A DNA stretch of 21,204 nt, from positions 1 to 21,204 of the forward strand of contig CAZHGD010000131.1 in assembly GCA_964531735.1 (NCBI GenBank). The letters are read 5' to 3'. This stretch comes from CAZHGD01 sp964531735 (GTDB lineage: Bacteria > Armatimonadota > UBA10988). Within the stretch, counting starts at the first letter, position 1; every line of letters starts with the position of its first letter. Positions 1 through 7,578 of the stretch are shown in pieces. The notes under the pieces are model-generated. The model made no database searches. It had not been told where the DNA came from and saw only the letters and a list, made by a program, of their open reading frames with translations. Position numbers and translations under genes: made by a program.

Positions 1-1706
1 CGCGCGTCGGGCGCGACCGGCGCGGCCGGCCGGGCCAGGCGACGGAACGCCACGGCCACCGGCGCGCTGACGCCGCTCGGGGTCTCGGCGCGCGCGGTGA
101 CGGTCGTGCCGACGGTCAGCCGCAGCGGCTCACGATAGACCGGCGACGCCGCACCGACCGGTGTGCCGTCGAGCGTGTAGCGGATGGTGGCCTGCGGCAG
201 GGCGCTATCGAGCCGCACCACCAGCGTCTCAGCGCCGGTGCTGGCCGGGTCGGCCGCCACATACGGCGGCCAGACACCGGCCGTGGCCGTGGCTGCGGCT
301 GGCGCGATGACGAGCAGGCCCCATGGGTCCAGCGCCGGCACCTCCACACTCGCCGCGTAGCCACTCGCCAAGCGTTGCCGCTGGACCAACGCACCGTAGG
401 TGTGACGCTGCTCGGCCTGCTCGTGCGCGGTCCGGTCGTACGGCGCCGGACGCAGCAGGTCGACCGTGACGGGACGACCGCCAAACAGCCGCGCCGGATC
501 GACTCGGAGCTGGAACGGGCGCGGCTGCGCGGCGCCGTCCACCGCGTGGATGACCACCGGCGCCTCGCGTCGGCCGGCCTGGGCGCGCACGGTCAGGCTG
601 AGTTCGGGCGAGCCGCCGGAGCAGGCCAGCGGCGGCAGTGCCTCGGCCGGCCCGGGCGCGCGCGGCAGCAGCGTGGCGGCCTCGTCGTAGCCGTCGAGGT
701 ACTCGGCCACGCCCCGGGCGAAGCCGTACAGGTCGGCGTAGTCTTCCGGCGCGCCGAACTGCCGGGGCAGGTCGGTCCCGATGTAGACGTCCCACGGCAC
801 GATGATCTGCGTGCCACAGGCATAGGCCAGGGCGATGGCCGCGCGCGTCAGCCGCCGGTCGCGCGAGACGTAGGTGTACATCTGTGCCTTGCCGCGCCGC
901 TCGGCCTCGCGCACCGCACGGTGGAACCGCGCCGGGCTGGCACCGGCCTCGGACAGCTCCTCCAGGCCCCAGTCGAAGGTCTCGTCGTAGAACTCCGGCA
1001 GGCCCGGATGGCTGTTGCACGAGAACGGGACGTGCCGGCGCGCATAGGTGTCCATCTCGCGGCGCAGGTCGCGATAGAACTCGCGCGTCGAATCGGCCTG
1101 AATGTCGCGCGGTGAGCGGCCCGCGCGCTGCGCCTTCTCGCGACAGTGCGGGCAGTAACAGCCGCCCCAGAGCACGGCGGTGCGGTTCTGCCCCGGATCG
1201 TCCATGTGCAGCGACTCGACCCCGGCGTCCAGGTACATCCGGACGTAGTCGAGGTAGACCTGGCGCCAGTCGGGGCTGTTCACACAGCCCCACCAGCCCT
1301 TCCACGAGCGCATCCACGGGCCGGTGACCAACTCGCCCTGGGCATCGACGATCCGCCCGCGCTGCCGCGTGCCGCCGAACAGAGTGTCGGGCAGGATGGT
1401 GCTCAGCGTGCCTTGCACCGTGTAGCCGTGCGCGCGAATCTCCTTCAGCCACTCAGCGCTGGGTGTGTAGGCCCAGTAGCAGCCGGTGGCATGGAACGCC
1501 GCCGCCGTGCGCAGGCTGTCGTAGGGATCCTTGGCGTTGCTCGGATGCTTCCACCGACTGGAGAAGCACACGGCCGAGGCCCGCGGGAAGCCGGGCGGCC
1601 GAACCGTCGGCCGGGCCACCTCCGCGAAGGTCGCCCGGCCGGTCTCCGCGGCGGCGACGCTGGTCAGGCACAGAGCCAGCAACCAGCCGGCACGGCCAAC
1701 GGGCAT
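1..1706 (-). CDS. Exported TIM-barrel (glycoside hydrolase-like) protein, 3' end outside the window
   Basis: The frame is open from ATG 1706 to the left edge, giving 568 residues and no stop, so the C terminus is missing. Residues 1-20 are a signal peptide ending A-A-A before E-T-G, so export is expected. Residues about 40-350 look like a TIM barrel of the loosely defined GH-like families: W-x-W-rich stretch at 130-140, then an acidic strand end V-E-S-L-H-M-D-D (D169, D170), then C-Y-C-P-H-C (C183, C185, C188). Residues about 500-555 (I-R-Y-T-L-D-G-T-P, then S-P-V-Y) match the chitobiase C-terminal-like / Fn3-associated module. No substrate can be named. The start overlaps the stop of the prepilin-like gene by one base (TGATG), implying translational coupling. 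I am sure it is a real gene; the enzymatic role is inference. Confidence 0.85.
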   Translation of the reverse strand, partial: MPVGRAGWLLALCLTSVAAAETGRATFAEVARPTVRPPGFPRASAVCFSSRWKHPSNAKDPYDSLRTAAAFHATGCYWAYTPSAEWLKEIRAHGYTVQGTLSTILPDTLFGGTRQRGRIVDAQGELVTGPWMRSWKGWWGCVNSPDWRQVYLDYVRMYLDAGVESLHMDDPGQNRTAVLWGGCYCPHCREKAQRAGRSPRDIQADSTREFYRDLRREMDTYARRHVPFSCNSHPGLPEFYDETFDWGLEELSEAGASPARFHRAVREAERRGKAQMYTYVSRDRRLTRAAIALAYACGTQIIVPWDVYIGTDLPRQFGAPEDYADLYGFARGVAEYLDGYDEAATLLPRAPGPAEALPPLACSGGSPELSLTVRAQAGRREAPVVIHAVDGAAQPRPFQLRVDPARLFGGRPVTVDLLRPAPYDRTAHEQAEQRHTYGALVQRQRLASGYAASVEVPALDPWGLLVIAPAAATATAGVWPPYVAADPASTGAETLVVRLDSALPQATIRYTLDGTPVGAASPVYREPLRLTVGTTVTARAETPSGVSAPVAVAFRRLARPAAPVAPDA

Positions 1707-2359
1707 CAGTAGACGTCCCAGATGCAGTCGGCCGCCTGGAAGGCCGGGCCGATGATCACCGTGATAGGCAGCGACTTGGCGTGGCCATCGACAAATCCGA
1801 CGTTACACATGCTGTTGTGGCGCGCGAACGGTCGCCAGGGGTCGTCGGTGTAGTACGGCGTGTTGTTGGGCGCGCGCATGTAAGCCATATCGGCGGCACC
1901 CGTCTCCAGCCAGGCGGTGGGCTCCAGACCCTTGGTGGCATCGGTGATGCGCCCGGTGTCACAGAACAGCAAGGTCTCGGCCGGCTTGGCCACGGTAGTC
2001 TCGGGGATCGACGTGCCGTAGCCCAGGTTGGCGTGGTTGTGCGCGATGCCGTACTTCGCGGTAGTCGACGGCGCAATCGACGGACAGCGGTAGACCTGCG
2101 TGTTCTTGCAGTACGGCGTGATCAGGTCATACCACCAGACCGGCAGGATGGCGCACGACAGGATCTGCCCGTCGTAGTCCTGCGAGTAGGCCAGGCCCGC
2201 CACCACAATCTGCCGCACGTTGCTTGCGCAGGACGACTGCCGGGCCTTCTCTCGCGCCTTGGCGAAGACCGGGAACAGGATCGCGGCCAGAATCGCAATG
2301 ATGGCGATGACCACAAGCAGCTCGATCAGCGTGAACGCCTGCCGCCTCAGTGCATGCAT
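1706..2359 (-). CDS. Prepilin-like (type II/IV pseudopilin family) protein with H-X9-DG motif
   Basis: 217 residues. The N terminus has a short basic leader (M-H-A-L-R-R-Q-A), then F-T-L-I-E-L-L-V-V and a hydrophobic helix, the class III signal cut and N-methylated by prepilin peptidase. The residue before the cut is Ala, not the usual Gly. FPVFAKAREKARQ follows, the form usual in Armatimonadota. Near the C terminus H, nine residues, then D-G (R-H-N-S-M-C-N-V-G-F-V-D-G-H) is the H-X9-DG motif of this processing-associated family. It should sit in the cytoplasmic membrane and, after processing, in a pseudopilus or cell envelope; the exact role is unknown. Start ATG 2359 has a strong Shine-Dalgarno. 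It is co-transcribed and probably translationally coupled with the downstream exported TIM-barrel gene. Confidence 0.93.
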   Translation of the reverse strand: MHALRRQAFTLIELLVVIAIIAILAAILFPVFAKAREKARQSSCASNVRQIVVAGLAYSQDYDGQILSCAILPVWWYDLITPYCKNTQVYRCPSIAPSTTAKYGIAHNHANLGYGTSIPETTVAKPAETLLFCDTGRITDATKGLEPTAWLETGAADMAYMRAPNNTPYYTDDPWRPFARHNSMCNVGFVDGHAKSLPITVIIGPAFQAADCIWDVY

Positions 2360-2362
2360 GGC

Positions 2363-2371
2363 AACCTCCTT
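2363..2371 (-). promoter_or_regulatory. Strong ribosome binding site of the prepilin-like gene
   Basis: Read on the minus strand this is AAGGAGGTT, nearly full complementarity to the 16S rRNA tail, ending three bases before ATG 2359. It is the strongest Shine-Dalgarno in the window and fixes the start of the prepilin-like gene. High translation here would also drive the coupled downstream gene. Confidence 0.85.
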
Positions 2372-2400
2372 GGTTGCACCGGCACCCCGCTACCACAACC

Positions 2401-2415
2401 CTGGTAACCAGTCTA
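2401..2415 (-). promoter_or_regulatory. Possible -10 region and small palindrome upstream of the prepilin-like gene
   Basis: The 150-bp gap 2360-2509 precedes the prepilin-like gene. On the minus strand it holds TAGACT (2415-2410), a fair -10 hexamer, running into the 11-bp palindrome CTGGTTACCAG (2411-2401), which would lie at the transcript start. No convincing -35 is visible 16-18 bases upstream. I see no terminator hairpin for the preceding 1205-residue gene, so read-through is also possible. Confidence 0.3.
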
Positions 2416-2509
2416 CACGCTGGCAACGGCCAAAACCAGGGCCTGACCAAAGCGGCATGTGGTCGCGGCGCGGAAGGTTGCTGCGCGATGGTTGCCGGGC
2501 GCGGGTGCG

Positions 2510-5500
2510 CTACTCCACCACCCGCGACACCACCGCCACCTCGCGCGGTCCGATGGTCAGGTCCAGCGCGGCCTCGTCGCCCTCGACCTTGACCGTCAAC
2601 GCGCGCCCGGTCAGCTCATCGCGGTACCTCGCGCCGGCGAAGTGCTTCACGGCCAACAGACCGCCGCGGGCGGTGCGGTAGGTCGTGTTGTAGACCGTCC
2701 AGCAGGTCTTGCCGCGCTCGTCGGCCTGGCTGGCGAAGCGGTTGGCAAAGACGCCCGCGAAGCGCGTCGGCACCAACGGCGTCGGATAGTCACCGGCGAA
2801 GCACTCGCGGTTGGCCCGCATGACCTTGCGGCCGGCCGCAATGGCCGCTCGCGTTTCGGGCGTGAACCAGCGGTTGGCGATGCCCTCGATCCAGATGGCC
2901 TCGCCACTGAACAGGACCTGCCGCACCGCCTCGACGTTGTCGCCCAGCGGTTTGTCGCAGACGATGATTTCGATGGTCTTGAAGCTGGGGAACAAGAACC
3001 GGTAGAGGTTGAGGTGCGTCGGCGACAGGTCGTCGGAGACCGACGAGATGTTGTAGGTGAAGCTGCCGTCCTGGAACTGCGAGTTGACGTCGGTCGGGCT
3101 CTCCTCGGTGTAGATGGCCGTTTCGGGCCCGAGCGCTTCTCGCACGCGGCGCAGCATCTCGCGCTCGCCCAGTACCGGCGTCTGCGGCACCGGATGCCCG
3201 TGGGCCGGGTTGTAGCAGTCGTAGAACGAGCTGAACCCGAACTCGTCGATGTAGAACCCGACCGCGCCGGTCTCGCGCTTGGCCCGCGCATAGGTGCTGC
3301 TCAGGTAGTCCTGCCAGGCCTTCACCGCGGGGCAGACGTGGAAGCTCGGCGCGAAGTTCGTGTAGGGCTTGCCGTCGGCGTTGAGCAACTGCCAGGCGGC
3401 GCCGTGGGCCTTCGACACCGCCGCCGGCGGGTCGATCAGATAGCCCTCGATGTACAGCCCGACCGGCACACCCGTGTCCTTCACCCCGGCGATCGCCTGG
3501 TGGAACGGCGCCGCCCCACCGAGGTAGTCCCAGGGCAGATAGTCGCCGCACCGGCCGCGCACTGGATCCCAGCCCCAGTCGAACAGGTGCAGATAGTCCA
3601 CGCCGCCGAAGGCCTCGGCGTCCTGGGCCACGACCTCCTTCAGCCGCCAGGCCTTGGTCTTGGCGTCGAACATACCGCTCTTGACCGGCAGGTCGAAGTG
3701 CAGGAACTGCTGGCGGAAGTTGAACACCTCGCGGAACCAGGACTTGCGCGGCGCGGCCTCGCGGTACCAGGTGGAGACCCATTCGCGGTAGCGCTGCAAC
3801 TGCGCCTGCCAACCACCTTGGTGACACCCGATCACCGTGCGCGGCGTCTCGGCGCGGAAGAACGGCTGGTACTCGACCGCCAGCGACACGCCGGCGCCGC
3901 GCTTGGTCAGCAGGTAGTAGCGCGGCAGCGCGTCCAGGTCCTGCGTCATCAGGTAGAGACCGGTGCCGGCGCGTGGGCTGAAGGTGCCGAGGATCTGGGC
4001 GGGATTGCCGGCGCCGGCATAGCGCGCGCGGATCAGGGCCGGCTGATTGCTGATCACGTCGCCCTGCCGTGGCATCCAGTACCAGTTGTCGTCGGGCTGA
4101 TCGGAGAACGACAGGCTCGACAGCTCGGGGAACGTGAAGCGGGTCCGCCGCGCGTCGCCGCCGTTCAGCCGGCAGGTGGCCCGCAGGCCGACTTCTGCGC
4201 CGCCGGCCACGTCGACGGTCACCTCGACCTTGGCCAGCTCGTGCGACAGCGCGATGCGGCAGATGCTCGCCTCAGTGTGAACGCTGGTGACCTTGAACTC
4301 CGCCGCGGTGACCTTGCGGCCGGCCACTTCGAGACTGAACAGCGGGCCCGGCTTGGCGGCCAGCGGCGCCCGCACGGCCGCATGGTTCTCGACGGAGGCC
4401 ACCTGCAAGCCACGGCTGAGGTCCAGCGCCAGCGTGAAGCTGTGCGCGGCGGCCACCACGCGCTCGCCCACGCGCTCCACCGACGCCCGGCGCGACTCCA
4501 CCGGCTGCGGGCGCGGCAGGGGCACCGCCGGCTGGAGTCGGGTCGCCGCGGTGGCCGGGCCCGGCTGGTCGGCCAGCGTGGCCGCAATCAGGCCCAGCGC
4601 GCCGCGCCGATAGCGGTCGCGCAGCACCAGTTGCCGCAGCGGGCGGCCCGGCGACAGCGCCAACGCGTAGGCGCCGACACCCCGCGCCAGCCGGTGACCG
4701 CCGCTGGCCAGGCTGTACGGGAACTGCTCGTCGCTGCCGCCGTCGGCGTAGTCCACGCACGCCACGAAGCGATGGACCAGCGACGTGGCGCCGGCCAGGC
4801 CGTGACTGTACGACGCTTCCTCGCTCGCCGGCAGCAGCGTCGCCAGCAGCAGGTACAACTCGGCGCCCTGACCGGTCAGTGGCACCTGGATGTCCTGCAC
4901 GTCACGCACCGGCGTCACGATGACGGCGTCGCGGCCCGGCCGCACCTGGAACGGCACCTGCTGCACGGTCACCTGCTGGCCGTCGAGCCAGCCCTCCTGC
5001 TCGAACAGACGCGACAGGCCGGGCCCGTCCAGGTTGCCGGGCGGCAACGGCTGCGGCCGCCAGCCCGCCATCTGCGCCGGGAAGCCACGCCGGTAGTCCA
5101 GCACCTGCTGCAACTCGATCGGCGGCTTGCCGTCGCTGAAGGTCACGCCGCCCACCTCCAGGAAGGCCTCCGGACGCGCGGCCTGCACTTGGACCGCGAG
5201 CGTCTGCACGCTGTCCACCTGCAACCGAGCCCGGGCGACATGCCACGAGCCATCGGCCACCAGGTCGGAGAACTTGACCAGGTACTGCTCGCGCTCGGAC
5301 TTGCCGCCGGCCGAAGCGGCCACGTACAGGGCATAGTCGCTATGGCTGGCCAGGCCCTTGGCACGGTAACGCAGCGCCACCCAGCGCGCACCGCGGATGG
5401 GCTCGGGCAGCGCTCGTGACCACTTCGCACCGGCCTGCCCGTCGGGCTGGTCGAAGCGCGTACCCGCGGCGGTCCGCGTCACCGTGGCGCGGTCGCCGAA

Positions 5501-6127
5501 GTTGCTCAGCCAGCCCGGCTGCACCGTCCACTGGGCCGGATCGTCCACCGGTACCACCCAGGACTTGCCCGTGCCGGGCGGCTCGGCCTCGTAGCCCTCG
5601 GCATCGGCCGGCGGCAGGTTGGTCACCGTCAGGTAGTCGACCCACAGGTCGGCCCGGCCGTCCGCCCCGGCGAAGCAGCCCAGGGCCAGGTCCCTCAGCG
5701 GCGACTTGAGCCCCATGGCGACCAAGTTGAACGCTCGTGTGTGCCACTGGCCGTCGGCCTTGACGGCGTCCTTGGCGAGCAGCCGATGTCCTTCGCCGTG
5801 ACCGCTGTCGGCCACCCACAGCAGGTAGTCGAGCCGCCCGAGATCGATGCCGCTGGCCCGGTAGCGGATGACCAGCCAGGGCGTCAGGTCGAGCTCGACG
5901 TCCTCCAGCTTGCGGCCCCACTTCATGCCGCGATTGGCTTCGCGCACGGCAAAGTGCCCGACGCCCGCCACGGCCTCGGTGACGGGTTTGGCCGCGGCGC
6001 TGGTCCCACCCACCCAGTTGGCGCGCGCCTCCCAGTCGGTGAGCTGATCGAAGTCGTCACGGAAGGCGTCTTCCGCCCATAGCACCGACGTGCAGGCGAA
6101 CAGGGCCAGTACCCAGGCAGCTTTCAT
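2510..6127 (-). CDS. Large exported multi-domain TIM-barrel protein (DUF6259-like)
   Basis: 1205 residues from ATG 6127, chosen over an in-frame ATG at 6193 because it begins a signal peptide (M-K-A-A-W-V-L-A-L-F-A, cut near W-A-E-D) and has GGAG nine bases upstream. Residues about 20-170 and 195-330 are two related beta-sandwich-like modules (R-Y-R-A-x-G, A-D-G-x-W-H in each), probably carbohydrate-binding. Residues about 550-790 resemble the beta-rich domain ahead of many GH barrels. Residues about 800-1110 look like a TIM barrel: H-L-F-D-W-G-W-D (847-854), V-G-F-Y-I-D-E-F-G-F (956-965, acids D961/E962), Y-T-E-E (E1008/E1009). The C terminus is a small beta domain. The barrel resembles the uncharacterised DUF6259 group; substrate unknown. 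A glycan-degrading role is inferred from architecture and export. Confidence 0.9.
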   Translation of the reverse strand: MKAAWVLALFACTSVLWAEDAFRDDFDQLTDWEARANWVGGTSAAAKPVTEAVAGVGHFAVREANRGMKWGRKLEDVELDLTPWLVIRYRASGIDLGRLDYLLWVADSGHGEGHRLLAKDAVKADGQWHTRAFNLVAMGLKSPLRDLALGCFAGADGRADLWVDYLTVTNLPPADAEGYEAEPPGTGKSWVVPVDDPAQWTVQPGWLSNFGDRATVTRTAAGTRFDQPDGQAGAKWSRALPEPIRGARWVALRYRAKGLASHSDYALYVAASAGGKSEREQYLVKFSDLVADGSWHVARARLQVDSVQTLAVQVQAARPEAFLEVGGVTFSDGKPPIELQQVLDYRRGFPAQMAGWRPQPLPPGNLDGPGLSRLFEQEGWLDGQQVTVQQVPFQVRPGRDAVIVTPVRDVQDIQVPLTGQGAELYLLLATLLPASEEASYSHGLAGATSLVHRFVACVDYADGGSDEQFPYSLASGGHRLARGVGAYALALSPGRPLRQLVLRDRYRRGALGLIAATLADQPGPATAATRLQPAVPLPRPQPVESRRASVERVGERVVAAAHSFTLALDLSRGLQVASVENHAAVRAPLAAKPGPLFSLEVAGRKVTAAEFKVTSVHTEASICRIALSHELAKVEVTVDVAGGAEVGLRATCRLNGGDARRTRFTFPELSSLSFSDQPDDNWYWMPRQGDVISNQPALIRARYAGAGNPAQILGTFSPRAGTGLYLMTQDLDALPRYYLLTKRGAGVSLAVEYQPFFRAETPRTVIGCHQGGWQAQLQRYREWVSTWYREAAPRKSWFREVFNFRQQFLHFDLPVKSGMFDAKTKAWRLKEVVAQDAEAFGGVDYLHLFDWGWDPVRGRCGDYLPWDYLGGAAPFHQAIAGVKDTGVPVGLYIEGYLIDPPAAVSKAHGAAWQLLNADGKPYTNFAPSFHVCPAVKAWQDYLSSTYARAKRETGAVGFYIDEFGFSSFYDCYNPAHGHPVPQTPVLGEREMLRRVREALGPETAIYTEESPTDVNSQFQDGSFTYNISSVSDDLSPTHLNLYRFLFPSFKTIEIIVCDKPLGDNVEAVRQVLFSGEAIWIEGIANRWFTPETRAAIAAGRKVMRANRECFAGDYPTPLVPTRFAGVFANRFASQADERGKTCWTVYNTTYRTARGGLLAVKHFAGARYRDELTGRALTVKVEGDEAALDLTIGPREVAVVSRVVE

Positions 6128-6136
6128 GGCGCCGAA

Positions 6137-6154
6137 CTCCGAGCGAAGCCGGAG
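6137..6154 (-). promoter_or_regulatory. Leader hairpin that would mask the ribosome binding site of the 1205-residue gene
   Basis: On the minus-strand transcript CUCCGGC-UUC-GCUCGGAG folds into a seven-pair stem with one bulged A and a three-base loop. Its 3' arm contains GGAG, the Shine-Dalgarno of ATG 6127, so folding would hide it. This may be chance in GC-rich DNA; no ligand-binding fold is visible. The rest of the 100-bp gap 6128-6227 shows no clear promoter. Confidence 0.3.
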
Positions 6155-6227
6155 GTCAGGTTCCCGGTCCGGCGGCCGAATCCTCGTGGGCACGGCGAAC
6201 GCGGCGCTCAGCGATGCCGGGCAGCGC

Positions 6228-7448
6228 TCAGCTCAGCAACTGCCCGACCGGTATGGCCCATAGTCGGTCGCCCAGTTGGGCGGCCACCGTACCGTTGTAG
6301 GCCAGCACCGCGGCGCGGCATTTGGGCGTGTGCTCCAGAAACGCCCGCAGTCCGGACAGGTCGCCGTCGCCCCAGCGGCTGGCCGCCTTGGCTTCAATGG
6401 CCACCACATGCCGGCCATCCTCAACCACCAGGTCCACCTCGTGGCGCCCTTGTTGGTGCCAGTAAGCCAACTGCGCATCGGGTCGGTGAGCCTCCAGCAG
6501 CGCCACCAGATTCTGGGTCAGGTAGGTCTCGAACAGGGCGCCGCGGAGCAGGTCGTCGTGTCCGGGCGCCAGCGTTCGGACACCCGCCAGGTGAGCCGCC
6601 AGGCCGCAGTCGGTGAAGTGCAGCTTGGGCGACTTGACCAGACGCGAACTGCGGTTCTTCAGGTACGGCGGCAACCGGCGAATGAGGAACGATGTCTCGA
6701 GTAGCTCGAGCCAGCGCGACGCCGTGGCGGCCTTCAGCCCGGCGTCGCGGGCCAGCGCGCTCACGGACAGCACCTGCCCGGTGCGCAGGGCCGCCAACTG
6801 GGCCAGATGCCGGAACGCGACCAGGTCGGTGATCTGCGATAGCTGCCGCACATCTCGTTCCACGTAGGTCTGGACATAGGCGCGGAACCACTCGGTCACC
6901 CCGTCGGACGGGTCCAGCGCCGCCGGCGGCAGCCCGCCTCGGAGCACTTCGTCTTCGGTTACCGGCGGGGCCTCGCCGGCCGGCAACCGCGGCGTGTCGA
7001 GGAAGGCCACGAGGAACGGCGGCGCACCCGTCTGCCCGCTGAGCTCGCGGCGCGTCATCGGGTGCAACGTGTAGTAGCCGGCGCGCCCCGCCAAGGTCTC
7101 GGCCACCTGACCCAGCAGCGCAAGGTTGGCCGACCCGGAGAGCACGTACCGCCCGGCCAGCCGTTGGCGGTCGACCCCGGTCTTGATGGCCATGAGCAAC
7201 GCCGGGCAGCGCTGCACTTCGTCGAGTATGGTCGCGGTCTGCAGCAGCGCCTCCGGGTTGCCCTGCGCCGCCGCCAAGGTGGCGTAGTCGTCCAGCGTGC
7301 GGTACGTTCGTCCTTGAGCCAGGACGGGCTCGTTCTGCAGCAACGTGCTCTTGCCGGCCTGGCGCAGACCGGTGACCACCACCACCGGCAGCACGCGCAG
7401 CGCGCGCTCCAGTCGAGCGGTAAGCTCCCGCGGCAGGTAGTCTGTCAT
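6228..7448 (-). CDS. AAA ATPase with C-terminal DUF4143 (PD-(D/E)xK-like) domain
   Basis: 406 residues from ATG 7448; an in-frame ATG at 7463 adds only five residues and overlaps the likely -10, so I prefer the shorter form. The N half is a P-loop ATPase: Walker A G-L-R-Q-A-G-K-S-T (27-35), Walker B I-L-D-E-V-Q-R (D76, E77), sensor region L-S-G-S-A-N (103-108), as in the AAA_14 family. The C half is DUF4143, with H-E-V-D-L-V-V-E (E337, D339) and I-E-A-K (E352, K354), the E-D-ExK spacing of a nuclease-like fold. Family members are widespread, often singletons of unknown cellular role and patchy in distribution. No signal peptide, so cytosolic. Its gene family has no functional link to the surrounding exported proteins, which suggests independent acquisition. 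Confidence 0.93.
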   Translation of the reverse strand: MTDYLPRELTARLERALRVLPVVVVTGLRQAGKSTLLQNEPVLAQGRTYRTLDDYATLAAAQGNPEALLQTATILDEVQRCPALLMAIKTGVDRQRLAGRYVLSGSANLALLGQVAETLAGRAGYYTLHPMTRRELSGQTGAPPFLVAFLDTPRLPAGEAPPVTEDEVLRGGLPPAALDPSDGVTEWFRAYVQTYVERDVRQLSQITDLVAFRHLAQLAALRTGQVLSVSALARDAGLKAATASRWLELLETSFLIRRLPPYLKNRSSRLVKSPKLHFTDCGLAAHLAGVRTLAPGHDDLLRGALFETYLTQNLVALLEAHRPDAQLAYWHQQGRHEVDLVVEDGRHVVAIEAKAASRWGDGDLSGLRAFLEHTPKCRAAVLAYNGTVAAQLGDRLWAIPVGQLLS

Positions 7449-7458
7449 GATTGACCAT

Positions 7459-7503
7459 ACCATAGTGTCATTTTGACGCTATGACAAGTGGAATTATGAC
7501 AAG
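7459..7503 (-). promoter_or_regulatory. Promoter and probable operator of the DUF4143 ATPase gene
   Basis: This 45-bp patch is far more AT-rich than its surroundings. On the minus strand TTGTCA (7487-7482) is 17 bases from TATGGT (7464-7459), a plausible sigma-70 promoter that would start transcription a few bases before ATG 7448, making the mRNA nearly leaderless. No Shine-Dalgarno is visible. An inverted repeat TAGTGTCA-TTT-TGACGCTA (7463-7481, one mismatch) fills the spacer, and ATGACAAG is directly repeated at 7481-7488 and 7496-7503. TGTCA/TGACA half-sites suggest a repressor site, which is inference. Confidence 0.5.
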
Positions 7504-7520
7504 CGGCTCGCCACGCCGCC

Positions 7521-7550
7521 TTGCGCGCCGGCCGGTGCCGCTGCTATCCT
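7521..7550 (+). promoter_or_regulatory. Likely promoter of the 749-residue exported protein
   Basis: TTGCGC (7521-7526) and TATCCT (7545-7550) are 18 bases apart, and TG at 7542-7543 makes an extended -10 (TGcTATCCT). The start codon follows 28 bases later, with GGGAGAAGG at 7567-7575 as ribosome binding site. Based on sigma-70 consensus only. Confidence 0.45.
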
Positions 7551-7578
7551 GCGCGCATCGGCACGCGGGAGAAGGCTC

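Noticed and set aside
229..1452. A 407-codon minus-strand frame overlapping the partial TIM-barrel gene
   Set aside because: Its translation is Arg/Ala/Gly/Pro-rich noise. The neighbouring frame from 1706 gives a signal peptide, C-Y-C-x2-C and a chitobiase C-terminal-like module.
2459..5419. A 986-codon open frame on the plus strand opposite the 1205-residue gene
   Set aside because: It is antisense to a protein with signal peptide and recognisable domains. Its translation is rich in Arg, Gln, His and Leu without motifs, as expected for the mirror of GC-rich coding DNA.
6203..6232. GCGCTCAGC repeated at the end of the ATPase gene
   Set aside because: A 9-bp direct repeat spanning a stop codon with no partner features; likely chance.
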